Shown in pieces: positions 27,260 through 36,946 of a stretch of 64,000 nucleotides of DNA. The notes under the pieces were generated by a model. The model searched no databases and was not told the DNA's origin. It saw only the letters and a list, made by a program, of their open reading frames with translations. Both the position numbers and the translations under genes were made by a program. The stretch is from Rheinheimera sp. A13L. GTDB lineage: Bacteria > Pseudomonadota > Gammaproteobacteria > Enterobacterales > Alteromonadaceae. How positions within the stretch are numbered: position 1 is the stretch's first letter; every line of letters starts with the position of its first letter. Location of the stretch: positions 29,542 to 93,541 of the forward strand of contig NZ_AFHI01000015.1 in NCBI RefSeq assembly GCF_000217935.1. The letters run 5' to 3'.

Positions 27260-27286
27260 CAGGAACATAAGGCTACTATGTTCCTG
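27260..27286. other. Perfect hairpin in a 600-base gene-free gap
   Basis: CAGGAACATA (27260-27269), 7 bases, then TATGTTCCTG (27277-27286). No T tract follows on either strand. The gap 26824-27424 holds no other recognisable element; a 113-codon open frame at 27062-27403 lacks coding character and a good ribosome-binding site. Confidence 0.5.
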
Positions 27287-27424
27287 GGGTCTGGCTGGCT
27301 TCTCGCCTCCCTGCATCTCCAAGATACTTGGATAGTAACAGCGAGTCTGCGTGCACTATGGCTTTTCCGCTGCCACCTGAATCAATCTGCGAATCACAGC
27401 TAACCTTAACTCGCAACTCGCCAT

Positions 27425-30400
27425 TTAAGGCGCCGTAATCACCTTATTCGCAAGCCCTCTGGCTTTGCCTAAAAAGCCAGACCAGCGGATGGTAAAGCGA
27501 ATTAAACCCCAGTAAGTTAATGGCACCAGCAATAAACTGGTTAAAGTCGAGAACACCAGTCCGCCAATAATAGCTATGGCCATAGGCGCATAACTTGGGC
27601 CGTCGCCACCTATAGCGGCATCACCAAAAGCCAGTGGTAATAAACCCAATACAGTAGTAGATACCGTCATCAAAATAGGTCGTAACCGGGCTTCACAGGC
27701 TTCAATAATTAAGGGCACCAGCTCTGCATCCGGGCTTTCGTGGCGTAATTGGTTAATACGATCCACCAGTACTATACCGTTATTGACCACTATACCCATC
27801 AGCACCAGCATACCTATCATGCCCATAATACCCATAGAAGTGCCAGTGAATAAAAAGGCCCAAAACACACCAACAAAAGAGAACAACAAAGAACCTATAA
27901 CAGCTGTTGGCATAATTAAGGATTCAAACAAAGCCGCCATCACCAGATAAATCATAGCCACAGCCAGCAACATATTAATTTGCATTATGCCCTGAGCTTC
28001 ATCCTGATACTGGAAACTGCCTTCAAAAGACCAGGCATAACCTGCAGGTAATTGCAGCTGATTTAAACGGGTTTTCAGCTCTTCTTTGGCCTTGTCCATA
28101 GTCAGTTCTTTGCCCATATTCATACCTATGGCAAGGGTAGTCTGACGGTTAAAGCGGCGTATTTCCGAAAGCAGTGGCGCTACTTTCAATTCAGCCACCT
28201 GAGCTAAAGTAATGACTACATTGTCTTTCACCATCACAGGAATAGCGGCCAACTCTGCAGGTGAATGACTGACTTTTTCGTCATACAAGACCCGAAGCTG
28301 CACTTCACCCTGATCTTCAGAACGGAAGGTGCGTAAGTTGGTGCCACGCAGTGCCAAACTCACAGCCTGAGCTACTGAGCTCGCATCTAACCCCTGACGT
28401 TGTAACTCTTCATTATTCAGCAGAATTTGCATTTCAAACTGACCATCTGATATCTCAGTGCGCACATCTTCCAGGCCTTTGATTTGTGAAACAACAGGTA
28501 CTATATCAGCGGCTAATTTAGTCAGTATTTCGGTGGATGGACCAGATAAATGCACCTGCATGCCACCACCACTGTCACTCCAGCCAAAGGTAGGTTGAGA
28601 GCGCACCAGTTTCGGCCAGTTTTTACGGATCTTTTCTTTAATTTCAGCCACAGGTTTGATCAACGGATCGTTAAACATAATGATAGAAATCGCATGATTG
28701 GCTCTGTAGTAGCTGTACACAGACTCAATTTCATACTCTTCTTTATGCTGATACAGATAGGCTTCCATCCGATCCACTTCCTGCTCTACCTCGGCCAGAC
28801 TGTAATTGCCTTGCACGTTGTAGTTCAGAAAAGCCCTGCCACTGTCTCCGCCATCTTCATCACCACCAGAAACAGCGCCTATAGGAATGGCGATACTGAA
28901 TAACAATAAAAAGGCGATGCCAGTAGCCGCTTTAGGTGAGCGCATCACCCAGCGTAAGCAGCGGCCATAAAACAGCTCAAGCTTGCCAGGTGCAGCGTTA
29001 TCACTGCTGTGAATTTGCTTAATTTTGGTGGTCAAAAATGGAATTAAGGTTAACGCCATCAATAAAGACACAGCCAACGCTATGGTTATCGCAATAGCCA
29101 CATGTTCTAAAAACACAGTGACATCCACTTTCTGCCCAATGATATTAGGCAAAAATACGATAGCTGTAGTGGCAGTACCAGCAAGCACGGCCAGACTGAC
29201 GCGGTGCACACCCAGTTCAGTGGCCTTTTTAATGTCAGGATTTGCAGCGCGTTCACGGAAAATACTCTCAGTAACTACTACCGAGTTATCGACCAGCATA
29301 CCTACGGCCAGCATCAAGCCCATCATACTCAGTATATTTAAGCTGTAGCCGAGGAAATACATAGCGCCGAGCGTAATAGCCAAAGAGACTGGTACAGACA
29401 ACACCACCACTAAAGTGGTTGGGATGTGACGTAAAAACAAATACAACACGCCAAAAGATAACAAAGCACCAATAGCGCCTGAACTTAACAGGTTAGACAA
29501 AGAATCCGTTACCCCTTTGGCAGTATCGTCCATCAGGAATAAGTTTATACCGTTAAAAGCCGGATCTTTACCTGCAGCATCCACCACAGCTATAGCTGCG
29601 CGGGATACATCCACCAGATTGGCATTGGATTCTTTAAATACGTTCATACCTACAGCATAAGTTTGATGTAAATGCCGGCCTTCAGTACGTTTTGGCAACT
29701 CCAGTATCACATCGGCCACAGCACCTAGAGTTAAACCTGCCCGTATAGGCAAAGCACGAATTTCATCCAGACTGGTAAATTCACCTACAGGTTTCACCAG
29801 AATGCTTTCATTTGGATTACGCAGCTCCCCTGCTGTCATTGCAAAGTTACTTGCCTGAAGCAGCTGCACCAATTGCGCCGGATCAACCTGCAAATTGCGC
29901 ATACGTTGTGGGTCGAGGCGAATAGTCACCTGACGTTTATCCACACCATAGAGCTCCACCCTGGATACACCAGGCACCCGTTCCAGCGGACGCTTAATCA
30001 CACGCTCAATCAAGTCATAGGCCATAGCCAGGTCACGGTCACTGGAAATACGCAGCTGGAAAATAGGCATATCGGCAGTATTAAACTGATACACCATCAC
30101 CCGCTCCACATCGCGTGGCAACAAATGACGCATATTGTCTAAACGCTCGCGTACTTCAATACTTTTGGTATTGATGTCTTCTTCCCAGTTAAATTCCAGC
30201 GAAACACCTGCGCTGTCTTCTCTGGAGAAACTACGCATTTTCTTAATACCAGTGACTGTGGCCAGCGCTTCTTCCACTGGTCTGGTGATTAAGCGCTCTA
30301 TTTCACTGGGAGTCGCGTTTGGGTAAGGCACATCCACATAAATTTCAGGTATGTCGATGCCAGGGAATTTCTCCAGTGGCAGCATGCGGCTGGCTATTAA

Positions 30401-30490
30401 ACCAAATACCAGCAAGGACAAAAATAACATACATAAAGTCACAGGCCGGGTTAAAGCAAAACGGGTAATGACTAAAGGTTTATGATCCAT
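27425..30490 (-). CDS. RND efflux pump inner-membrane subunit (HAE1 family), second of pair
   Basis: 1021 residues from the ATG at 30490, which follows GGAGTAAGACT and sits 5 bases after the stop of the upstream pump gene. Twelve membrane helices with two large periplasmic loops are expected. The helix-4 proton-relay aspartate is in GMLVDNSVVVTES. Other HAE1 features include RPVEEALATVTGIKKMRSFS near the start and GIVVNNGIVLVDRINQL in the second half. It should form a proton-driven pump with the adaptor and the other RND subunit. Substrates unknown. Confidence 0.93.
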   Translation of the reverse strand: MDHKPLVITRFALTRPVTLCMLFLSLLVFGLIASRMLPLEKFPGIDIPEIYVDVPYPNATPSEIERLITRPVEEALATVTGIKKMRSFSREDSAGVSLEFNWEEDINTKSIEVRERLDNMRHLLPRDVERVMVYQFNTADMPIFQLRISSDRDLAMAYDLIERVIKRPLERVPGVSRVELYGVDKRQVTIRLDPQRMRNLQVDPAQLVQLLQASNFAMTAGELRNPNESILVKPVGEFTSLDEIRALPIRAGLTLGAVADVILELPKRTEGRHLHQTYAVGMNVFKESNANLVDVSRAAIAVVDAAGKDPAFNGINLFLMDDTAKGVTDSLSNLLSSGAIGALLSFGVLYLFLRHIPTTLVVVLSVPVSLAITLGAMYFLGYSLNILSMMGLMLAVGMLVDNSVVVTESIFRERAANPDIKKATELGVHRVSLAVLAGTATTAIVFLPNIIGQKVDVTVFLEHVAIAITIALAVSLLMALTLIPFLTTKIKQIHSSDNAAPGKLELFYGRCLRWVMRSPKAATGIAFLLLFSIAIPIGAVSGGDEDGGDSGRAFLNYNVQGNYSLAEVEQEVDRMEAYLYQHKEEYEIESVYSYYRANHAISIIMFNDPLIKPVAEIKEKIRKNWPKLVRSQPTFGWSDSGGGMQVHLSGPSTEILTKLAADIVPVVSQIKGLEDVRTEISDGQFEMQILLNNEELQRQGLDASSVAQAVSLALRGTNLRTFRSEDQGEVQLRVLYDEKVSHSPAELAAIPVMVKDNVVITLAQVAELKVAPLLSEIRRFNRQTTLAIGMNMGKELTMDKAKEELKTRLNQLQLPAGYAWSFEGSFQYQDEAQGIMQINMLLAVAMIYLVMAALFESLIMPTAVIGSLLFSFVGVFWAFLFTGTSMGIMGMIGMLVLMGIVVNNGIVLVDRINQLRHESPDAELVPLIIEACEARLRPILMTVSTTVLGLLPLAFGDAAIGGDGPSYAPMAIAIIGGLVFSTLTSLLLVPLTYWGLIRFTIRWSGFLGKARGLANKVITAP

Positions 30491-30494
30491 AGTC

Positions 30495-33400
30495 TTACTC
30501 CTTAACCGCTTGTACGTCACGCGCAGTCAGGCGATACAACACAGGAATAAATACCAGTGTCAGTAAAGTAGACAGGCTCAAGCCCCAAATCACAGTAATA
30601 GCCATAGGGGAGCGTATTTCTGCACCATCGCTGCTGCCAAGCACCATAGGCAGCAAGCCCAGCACTGTGGTTAAGGTCGTCATCAACACAGGGCGTAAAC
30701 GGGTGGCGCCAGCCTGCACTATGGCGTCATTGAGCGCTATGCCTTCAGCACGTAACTGGTTGATACGGTCAATCAGTACTATGGCGTTATTCACCACTAT
30801 ACCGGCCAGCATAATCAGACCAATAAAGACGATCACAGAGACACGGGTACCGGTCAGCCATAAACCAAGCACAGCACCAGCCCCGGCCAAAGGCACAGTA
30901 AATAAAATAAGCAAAGGCTGCAGCAGGTTTTCAAACTGGGACGCCATCACCAGATACACCAGAAACACCGCCAGCAACAAGGCCATCATCAGGGAATTAA
31001 ATGAACGTTCCATTTCTTCACTTTGGCCCACTATAGTGGCGCCCACACCATAAGGCAGAGTCAGCTCTGCCAATGCAGCTCTGGCCGCTGCTGTGCCTTG
31101 TTCCAAATCTCCATAAGCCAGATTCGCACTGACTAAAGCCACCCGTTGCTGACCTATACGGGTAATTTCGCTTGGGCCAATTTCACGTTTAATATCAGCA
31201 ACAGCAGATAAAGGCAGTGGATTTTGGCTATTTGGATTGATGATAATTTGCGACAGTTGCTGCGCTGAATTACGGAAGTTTTCCGCCAGACGCACGCGAA
31301 TATCTACTTTGCGGTCGTTAATTGAATACTGGCCTGCCACTTCACCACCAATATAATTGGCCACACGCTTGGACACATCAGCCGCAGTTAAACCCAGCTG
31401 AGACAATCTGTCGTGGTGGAAATGCAAGGTAAGTTCCGGCTGACCTGAACGTAACGAGCTTTTGATGTCCGTAAATCTGTTATTGGCGGCTAACAGCTTT
31501 GCCAGTTGATCGGACGTGGCTTTTAAGCTGTTTAAATCATGGCCTGACAATTCAATTTCCATTGGAGTGCTGAAACTGAACAGCTCTGGTCTGTCAATTT
31601 TTGCAGTCAGATCAGGCATCGAACTTACGCTATCACGGAACAATTGAATTAAACGTTCTTCATCCGCCTTAGTGGCGCTGTCTTTTAAAATAATATTTAA
31701 ACGGCCCCAGTGACTGCCCCCCACATTCGGATCCACAGTCATCTGCTGCCCTGTACCTGCCTGAGCATAACTGCGGTCAATTTCAGGTTGCAGTGAAGCC
31801 ACAGCGGCCAGCTGTTTCAACACTCTGTCGGTACGTTCAATGGCACTGCCCACAGGAAGCTGCACTTCAACATAAAACTCGCCCTGACTCATACTTGGGA
31901 TCACATCAAAACCTAAACCCGGGATCAGTGAATAAATCAGTGCTGTGATGCCTATAGTAGCGGCCACCACCAAAGCTTTTACTTTCAGAGCAGCCGTTAA
32001 TACCACACGGTAACCCGACTCCAGCGCAGCTAAAAAGGCCTGCACCAGATAAAGCAGCGGTTTAAACACAAAACTTAAGGCTTTAGCCACCACACGAAAC
32101 AAAATGGTCAGCAAGGTAAATACGCCTAAAAACAAAAAGCGCACAGCCAGATACAGCAGATGGAAAGGCACCAGCGGCCATAAATACCAACGGGATGGTT
32201 TAATAGTTATTTTGCTTGTTTCACCAGTAGAAGCAACAGCTGAAGCAGAACCAGTGCGCTCACGGGCTGCCATAGCGGGAATAAGTGTTAAAGCCACCAG
32301 TAATGAAGCCAACAAGGCATAAGTGACAGTTAAGGCCTGATCTTTAAACAGCTGCCCTGCCACACCTTCCACAAACACCAGCGGGAAAAACACAGCCACT
32401 GTGGTTAAAGTAGAAGCAGTTATCGCCATCGATACTTCACTGGCACCTTTTTTTGCCGCGTCCATAGGCGCCATGCCCTGCTCTTTGTAACGGGCAATGT
32501 TTTCGAGCACCACTATAGCGTTATCTACCAGCATACCTATGGCCAGGGCAATACCACCTAAGCTCATAATATTTAAGCTGATATCCTGCGCATACATCAG
32601 ATTGAAGGTGGCGATCACCGACAAGGGAATAGACACAGAGATCACTAGCGTGGTCCAGACATTACGCAGGAACAAATACAACACCAGCATAGCCAGAATA
32701 CCGCCGGCAAAAGCAGCTGATTTCACTTCATCTATGGCTTGTTTAATAAAAGTAGACTGGTCATAGACTAAGGTGAGTTGATAATCGGCCGGCAGATTTT
32801 TTTGTAAATCCCCCAGTTTTGCAGTCACAGTTTTTGCCACCTGAACTGTATTGGCATCACCCTCTTTATAGATAGAAATTTCAATGGCTTCTTTGCCATG
32901 CACATAAGTAATGCTCTGACGGTCCACAAAGGAGTCACGCACTTCGGCTATATCTGACAAGCGAATTTGGCTTTCGCCCACTTTGGCGATATACAAATTG
33001 CGGATTTCATCTAAATTCGAAAACTGATTAATAGTGCGGACTAAATAATCATGACTACCGGTTTCTAAACGACCTCCAGCCTGATTAATATTTTGCTCTT
33101 TTAAACGCTGGTTTACCGTATTGATATCCAGTTTCAGCTGGCTTAATTTTTCATTGTTAACCAGAATTTGAATTTCCTGAGTTAAACCACCGTCAGGCCG
33201 CACTGCAGCCACGCCAGGCAAAGACTCTAAACGACGACGTAAATCTTCTTCAGCAAAAGTACGCAAGCTCACCAGTTGAGTCGGGGTTAAATCATTTTTT
33301 TCATCCCGGCTTAAGGCTAAACGAACCACAGGATCTAAATTCGGGTTAAACCGCAGCAGCAAAGGCTTTTTCACATCTAACGGCAGATAAAGCACGTCGA

Positions 33401-33734
33401 TTTTTTCGCGCACTTCAAGGCCTGCCAGATCCATATCTGAGCCCCATTCAAACTCCATAATCACATCAGAGCGACCCGCTCGGGATACGGAATGCACTTT
33501 ACGAATACCTTTAACGATACCCACAGCTTCTTCTATTGGCTTACTGACCAGTTGCTCTACTTCAGCCGGAGCTGCCCCCTGGTATTCAGTGCGAATGGTT
33601 AAAGTGGGATAAGACAAGTCAGGAAGTAAATTGACGGCCAGTCGCCCCATAGCAACTAAACCAAATAACATTATGCCTAAAGTGAACATCCACATGGTGA
33701 CAGGACGTGCAACGGCTATATCCACTAGTTTCAT
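30495..33734 (-). CDS. RND efflux pump inner-membrane subunit (HAE1 family), first of pair
   Basis: 1079 residues. GMLVDNAIVVLENIARYK carries the helix-4 aspartate, and GIVVNNAIVLIDRINQL the second-half counterpart. Between the two halves (about 500-600) there is an extra hydrophobic and basic stretch of roughly 60 residues that the neighbouring subunit lacks, which accounts for its larger size. Operon order is adaptor, this subunit, second subunit. Two different RND subunits in one operon, as in MdtBC, suggest a mixed trimer, but that is inference. Confidence 0.93.
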   Translation of the reverse strand: MKLVDIAVARPVTMWMFTLGIMLFGLVAMGRLAVNLLPDLSYPTLTIRTEYQGAAPAEVEQLVSKPIEEAVGIVKGIRKVHSVSRAGRSDVIMEFEWGSDMDLAGLEVREKIDVLYLPLDVKKPLLLRFNPNLDPVVRLALSRDEKNDLTPTQLVSLRTFAEEDLRRRLESLPGVAAVRPDGGLTQEIQILVNNEKLSQLKLDINTVNQRLKEQNINQAGGRLETGSHDYLVRTINQFSNLDEIRNLYIAKVGESQIRLSDIAEVRDSFVDRQSITYVHGKEAIEISIYKEGDANTVQVAKTVTAKLGDLQKNLPADYQLTLVYDQSTFIKQAIDEVKSAAFAGGILAMLVLYLFLRNVWTTLVISVSIPLSVIATFNLMYAQDISLNIMSLGGIALAIGMLVDNAIVVLENIARYKEQGMAPMDAAKKGASEVSMAITASTLTTVAVFFPLVFVEGVAGQLFKDQALTVTYALLASLLVALTLIPAMAARERTGSASAVASTGETSKITIKPSRWYLWPLVPFHLLYLAVRFLFLGVFTLLTILFRVVAKALSFVFKPLLYLVQAFLAALESGYRVVLTAALKVKALVVAATIGITALIYSLIPGLGFDVIPSMSQGEFYVEVQLPVGSAIERTDRVLKQLAAVASLQPEIDRSYAQAGTGQQMTVDPNVGGSHWGRLNIILKDSATKADEERLIQLFRDSVSSMPDLTAKIDRPELFSFSTPMEIELSGHDLNSLKATSDQLAKLLAANNRFTDIKSSLRSGQPELTLHFHHDRLSQLGLTAADVSKRVANYIGGEVAGQYSINDRKVDIRVRLAENFRNSAQQLSQIIINPNSQNPLPLSAVADIKREIGPSEITRIGQQRVALVSANLAYGDLEQGTAAARAALAELTLPYGVGATIVGQSEEMERSFNSLMMALLLAVFLVYLVMASQFENLLQPLLILFTVPLAGAGAVLGLWLTGTRVSVIVFIGLIMLAGIVVNNAIVLIDRINQLRAEGIALNDAIVQAGATRLRPVLMTTLTTVLGLLPMVLGSSDGAEIRSPMAITVIWGLSLSTLLTLVFIPVLYRLTARDVQAVKE

Positions 33735-33770
33735 AGAAGATCCCTAAATTATTTTTATTTATTCATAACG

Positions 33771-33788
33771 GTGGGGCTTTCGCCCCAC
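33771..33788 (-). other. Intercistronic hairpin between adaptor and pump genes
   Basis: On the minus strand, GTGGGGC, GAAA tetraloop, GCCCCAC. It falls in the 71-base gap after the adaptor stop and has no following T tract, so it is more likely an RNA-stability or processing element than a terminator. Confidence 0.6.
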
Positions 33789-33805
33789 TGCTGAGGGAGA
33801 ATTGA

Positions 33806-34873
33806 TTAGCTCTTCGCAATGACCTGAACAGGGCTTTGCTCTTTTAAACTGGCTTGACCCGCAGTGACCACCTGATCACCTTCAGCTAAACCTTCCACCA
33901 CTTCAAACATAGTGTCGGACTCATAGCCAGTCGTGATAGTTTTGCGTTCAACTTTACCGTCTTTGTTCACTAAAAAGACTGAACTATTATTGTCCATCGC
34001 CATCACAGCACGTTTTGGCACTAATAAAGCAGCATCTTTTGCATCGTATTGCACTTCAACCTGAGCAAACATACCGGCTTTTAATGTCAGATCGCTGTTG
34101 TCTACAGCGACTGTGACACGGGCTGTTCCTGTAGCTGCATCTACCACAGGAGAGATACGGATAATTTTGGCCTGTTTAACTGGCATAGCGGCAAAATGCA
34201 AGTGTGCCACCTGCCCCACTTTAGCGTTAGGCAGCTGATGCTCAGGTAAATTGATCACAGCTTCTAAGCGTTCTTGTGACACAATTTCAAACAAAGCTTT
34301 GGAAGAAAACTCAGTGATCAGCTGACCCACTTTGACATGACGACGGGCAATAACACCACTGATAGGCGCAATGATCTGAGTTTCTTTTAATGCCAGCTCG
34401 GACAAAGCCACTGAGGCTGACAAAGATTCAACCTGCCATTTTAGTTTGTCGTACAAGTCAAAACTGACCAGTTTTTTCTGATACATAGTTTCTAAACGCG
34501 CCAGTTCACTTTTTAACTGACCCAATTCAGCTTTGCCTTTGGCTAAATTCAGTTGCTGACGTTCAGTGTCTAAAATCGCCATCACCTGCCCAGCTTTGAC
34601 CACATCACCTTCTTCCACAAACAACTGCTGCACTATGCCAGTGGATTTGCTGTTTACTTCAGCATCCTCTTTGGCTTCCAGTGTGCTGGTGGTGCGGTAC
34701 AAGCTGCTGATCTCACCGCGACTGACTACAGCGGCCTCAACAGGAATGCTAATTACGGTTTCCACTTTAGCAGCATCAGGACTTCCTTCAGCGTTGCCGC
34801 ATCCGGTTAATACCAAAGAACTGGCTAATAAGGCAGCGGTTACAGCAGTCGCAAGCAATGAGCGGGTTTTCAT
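33806..34873 (-). CDS. RND pump periplasmic adaptor lipoprotein
   Basis: 355 residues from the ATG at 34873, starting a lipoprotein signal with lipobox LTGC; upstream in-frame codons lack a signal sequence and are probably not used. Lipoyl halves (GIVQQLFVEEGDVVKAGQVMAIL and TQIIAPISGVIARRHVKVGQLI), a short helical hairpin, beta-barrel and membrane-proximal domains (YESDTMFEVVEGLAEGDQVVTAG) are in the usual order. It is first in the three-gene pump operon. No outer-membrane factor gene is adjacent. Confidence 0.93.
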   Translation of the reverse strand: MKTRSLLATAVTAALLASSLVLTGCGNAEGSPDAAKVETVISIPVEAAVVSRGEISSLYRTTSTLEAKEDAEVNSKSTGIVQQLFVEEGDVVKAGQVMAILDTERQQLNLAKGKAELGQLKSELARLETMYQKKLVSFDLYDKLKWQVESLSASVALSELALKETQIIAPISGVIARRHVKVGQLITEFSSKALFEIVSQERLEAVINLPEHQLPNAKVGQVAHLHFAAMPVKQAKIIRISPVVDAATGTARVTVAVDNSDLTLKAGMFAQVEVQYDAKDAALLVPKRAVMAMDNNSSVFLVNKDGKVERKTITTGYESDTMFEVVEGLAEGDQVVTAGQASLKEQSPVQVIAKS

Positions 34874-35147
34874 AATTAATCCTTGAATAAACAAAATCGA
34901 ATCAGTTGCAGAAGGATTGCATCCCCTGTGCCATTTCGAAAAATATAAATAAATCCGTTTAAAAACAACTAGATAAAATAATAAAACATAAAATCAGCCT
35001 GAGTTCATTTTTAACCTTTGGCAAATTTCACTACTTTTTAGTCAATGAAAGATCAGACCAGTAGCGGATTTTGCCAGACTTAGAGCATGTACTCTAAGAC
35101 CTTGTCCCCCTATAATGCCGCGAAATTCATTACAGGGTACAAAAATA

Positions 35148-36611
35148 ATGTTACGAAAAGCTTCATTACCTTTGGCAATCAGCCTTGCCTTGGTTAATCA
35201 GTCCGCATTCGCTGAAGGCTACAAACTGTTTGAACAATCCGTCAGCGCTGCCGGTAACGCTTATGCCGGTCGTGGCGCTCAGATCACCGACGCTTCTTTG
35301 CTGTATTCCAACCCTGCTGCATTAACTGAATTAGAAGGCGCGAATTTCTCCGGTGGTGTAAACCTGATCTATGCAACCAGCCGCTACAGTGACGCATCAG
35401 CCCAAAGTGCAAATGGTATGGCAGTTTCTGGCCGCGACTCTGGCAAGCTCACCTTAGCTGAGTTAGTACCTTTTGTATTTTACACTGACCATATCAGCGA
35501 TAACTTAAGCTGGGGTATTGGTGTCTATGCACCTTTTGGTTTGTCGTCTGACTACCATGACGATTGGGTTGGCCGTTATTTTGCCGATGAAACCGCCATC
35601 AAAGTGGTCGCCATGCAGCCTACTGTGGCTTATAAACTAAATGAAGCCTGGTCTGTTGGCCTGGGTATCAACATCAATTACGCCGAAGGCACTTTATCCA
35701 AATACAAAGACCACTCAGGTTTATGTGAACTGGGCACCAATATCAATGCTTTATATGGTGCAGATGTGTACAACGCAGCTTATTGTGACAGCCACTACGA
35801 AGTAAGTGGCGATGATGTGGCAGCCGGTTACAACTTTGGTGTTCATGCTGACTTAGGTTCAACCAAACTGGCTTTGGTGTATCACTCAGAAGTGAAATAC
35901 AATTTAAAAGGTGACTCTGAAATCACCAACACTCCTATTACTGGCGCAAATGTGGCTGGCAACCCTAATTTTATAATCGCTCGTCCAGAGCTGCCTGCCG
36001 TCAGTGTAGCAACAGGCAAACTGGCCGCTAACAGCTATCTGTCAGAGCAAAGCAAACTGGATTTAACCACTCCTGCCAACCTGGCTTTTAGTGCGGATCA
36101 GAAAATCACAGAGCTGTTCTCTGTGCAAGCCAGTGTAACCTGGACAGGCTGGAGCAGCTTCGAGTCTATCGATATCGTCAGTGATGACAGCACACCAAGT
36201 ATTTCTTTAAGCACTCAGATGCCGCAAAACCTGAATAAAGCAGGTTACATTGGCTATATCCCAGAGCATTGGCATGATACCTGGTCATTTTCTTTAGGTA
36301 CCACAGTCCACTACAACGACGAGCTGACGTTAAGAACTGGTTTGGCTTACGATGAAAACCCTATCTCCACCAGCCATAAAACAGCCAGAGTGCCCACAGC
36401 GGACCGGATTTGGTGGACCTGGGGTGCAACCTGGGATCTGAATACCGCTCAAAGTGTCGACTTTGCCTATGGTTATATGTGGATGAATAAAGTCAGCATT
36501 GATGAGCATGAATACAACGCCAACGGCGACCGTATTTATAACTCAGGTGTACAAGCGAACTACCGCAACAATGCCCAGGTGCTGGCGGCGCAGTGGAACT
36601 ACAAGTTCTAA
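35148..36611 (+). CDS. FadL/TodX-type outer-membrane transport protein
   Basis: 487 residues from the ATG at 35148, with a signal peptide cleaved after AFA (SAFAEGYK). The mature N-terminus GYKLFEQSVSAAGNAYAGRGA and DASLLYSNPAALTELEG are characteristic of FadL hatch and barrel start; the C-terminal residue is Phe (NYKF), as in outer-membrane barrels. FadL proteins take up long-chain fatty acids or other hydrophobic compounds. A few bases upstream, AGGG is the only ribosome-binding candidate. A terminator follows the stop. Substrate unknown. Confidence 0.93.
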   Translation: MLRKASLPLAISLALVNQSAFAEGYKLFEQSVSAAGNAYAGRGAQITDASLLYSNPAALTELEGANFSGGVNLIYATSRYSDASAQSANGMAVSGRDSGKLTLAELVPFVFYTDHISDNLSWGIGVYAPFGLSSDYHDDWVGRYFADETAIKVVAMQPTVAYKLNEAWSVGLGININYAEGTLSKYKDHSGLCELGTNINALYGADVYNAAYCDSHYEVSGDDVAAGYNFGVHADLGSTKLALVYHSEVKYNLKGDSEITNTPITGANVAGNPNFIIARPELPAVSVATGKLAANSYLSEQSKLDLTTPANLAFSADQKITELFSVQASVTWTGWSSFESIDIVSDDSTPSISLSTQMPQNLNKAGYIGYIPEHWHDTWSFSLGTTVHYNDELTLRTGLAYDENPISTSHKTARVPTADRIWWTWGATWDLNTAQSVDFAYGYMWMNKVSIDEHEYNANGDRIYNSGVQANYRNNAQVLAAQWNYKF

Positions 36612-36640
36612 AGCCAAAACAGCCTTAAACCCGTTTACCA

Positions 36641-36668
36641 AAACCACCGTTTTTACGGTGGTTTTTTT
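36641..36668 (+). terminator. Rho-independent terminator after the FadL-like gene
   Basis: AAACCACCGT (36641-36650), TTTT loop, ACGGTGGTTT (36655-36664), then more T residues. Confidence 0.9.
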
Positions 36669-36780
36669 ATCCGCATGCAACAAAACTCTTCCCGGTTTTT
36701 ATTCAAATTTTCATCTTTGATAAAAACTGCATAATTTTGTACTCAATCTAGTGACAAATACTTTAGTCTGAGACATCATA

Positions 36781-36928
36781 ATGTTTACATCAAAGGGACT
36801 GGTGTTAGCCATCGTTTTCCCTGCCCTGATGTACTACTCACCGTTAACTTAAGGAAAACGCAGCTTTACCCGCTGCTCAAGCCAAAGCAGTTGAGTTATA
36901 CGGCTATTCATCTGCAGCCTTTGGCTGA
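36781..36928 (+). pseudogene. Frameshifted small secreted or membrane peptide gene upstream of the flavin oxidase
   Basis: An ATG at 36781 opens 23 codons (MFTSKGLVLAIVFPALMYY and four more residues), ending at TAA 36850-36852. Shifting by one base at ACTT (36847-36850) continues into 25 further codons (KENAALPAAQAKAVELYGY, then SSAAFG) ending at TGA 36926-36928, 18 bases before the oxidase ATG. Joined, it is a 48-residue peptide with a hydrophobic start and an alanine-rich tail. It is either a recent frameshift, a sequencing error, or two chance frames. No homologue is recognised. Confidence 0.45.
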
Positions 36929-36946
36929 TTACTTAAGGAGAAGCAT

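Noticed and set aside
27062..27403. 113-codon open frame in the gap before the RND operon
   Set aside because: No convincing ribosome-binding site, no recognisable domain, and composition does not look coding; a perfect hairpin runs through it.
36847..36853. prfB-like programmed +1 frameshift in the small ORF
   Set aside because: The layout is similar, but ACU to CUU re-pairing is unfavourable and no Shine-Dalgarno-like stimulator sits at the needed distance; kept only as a pseudogene or error.
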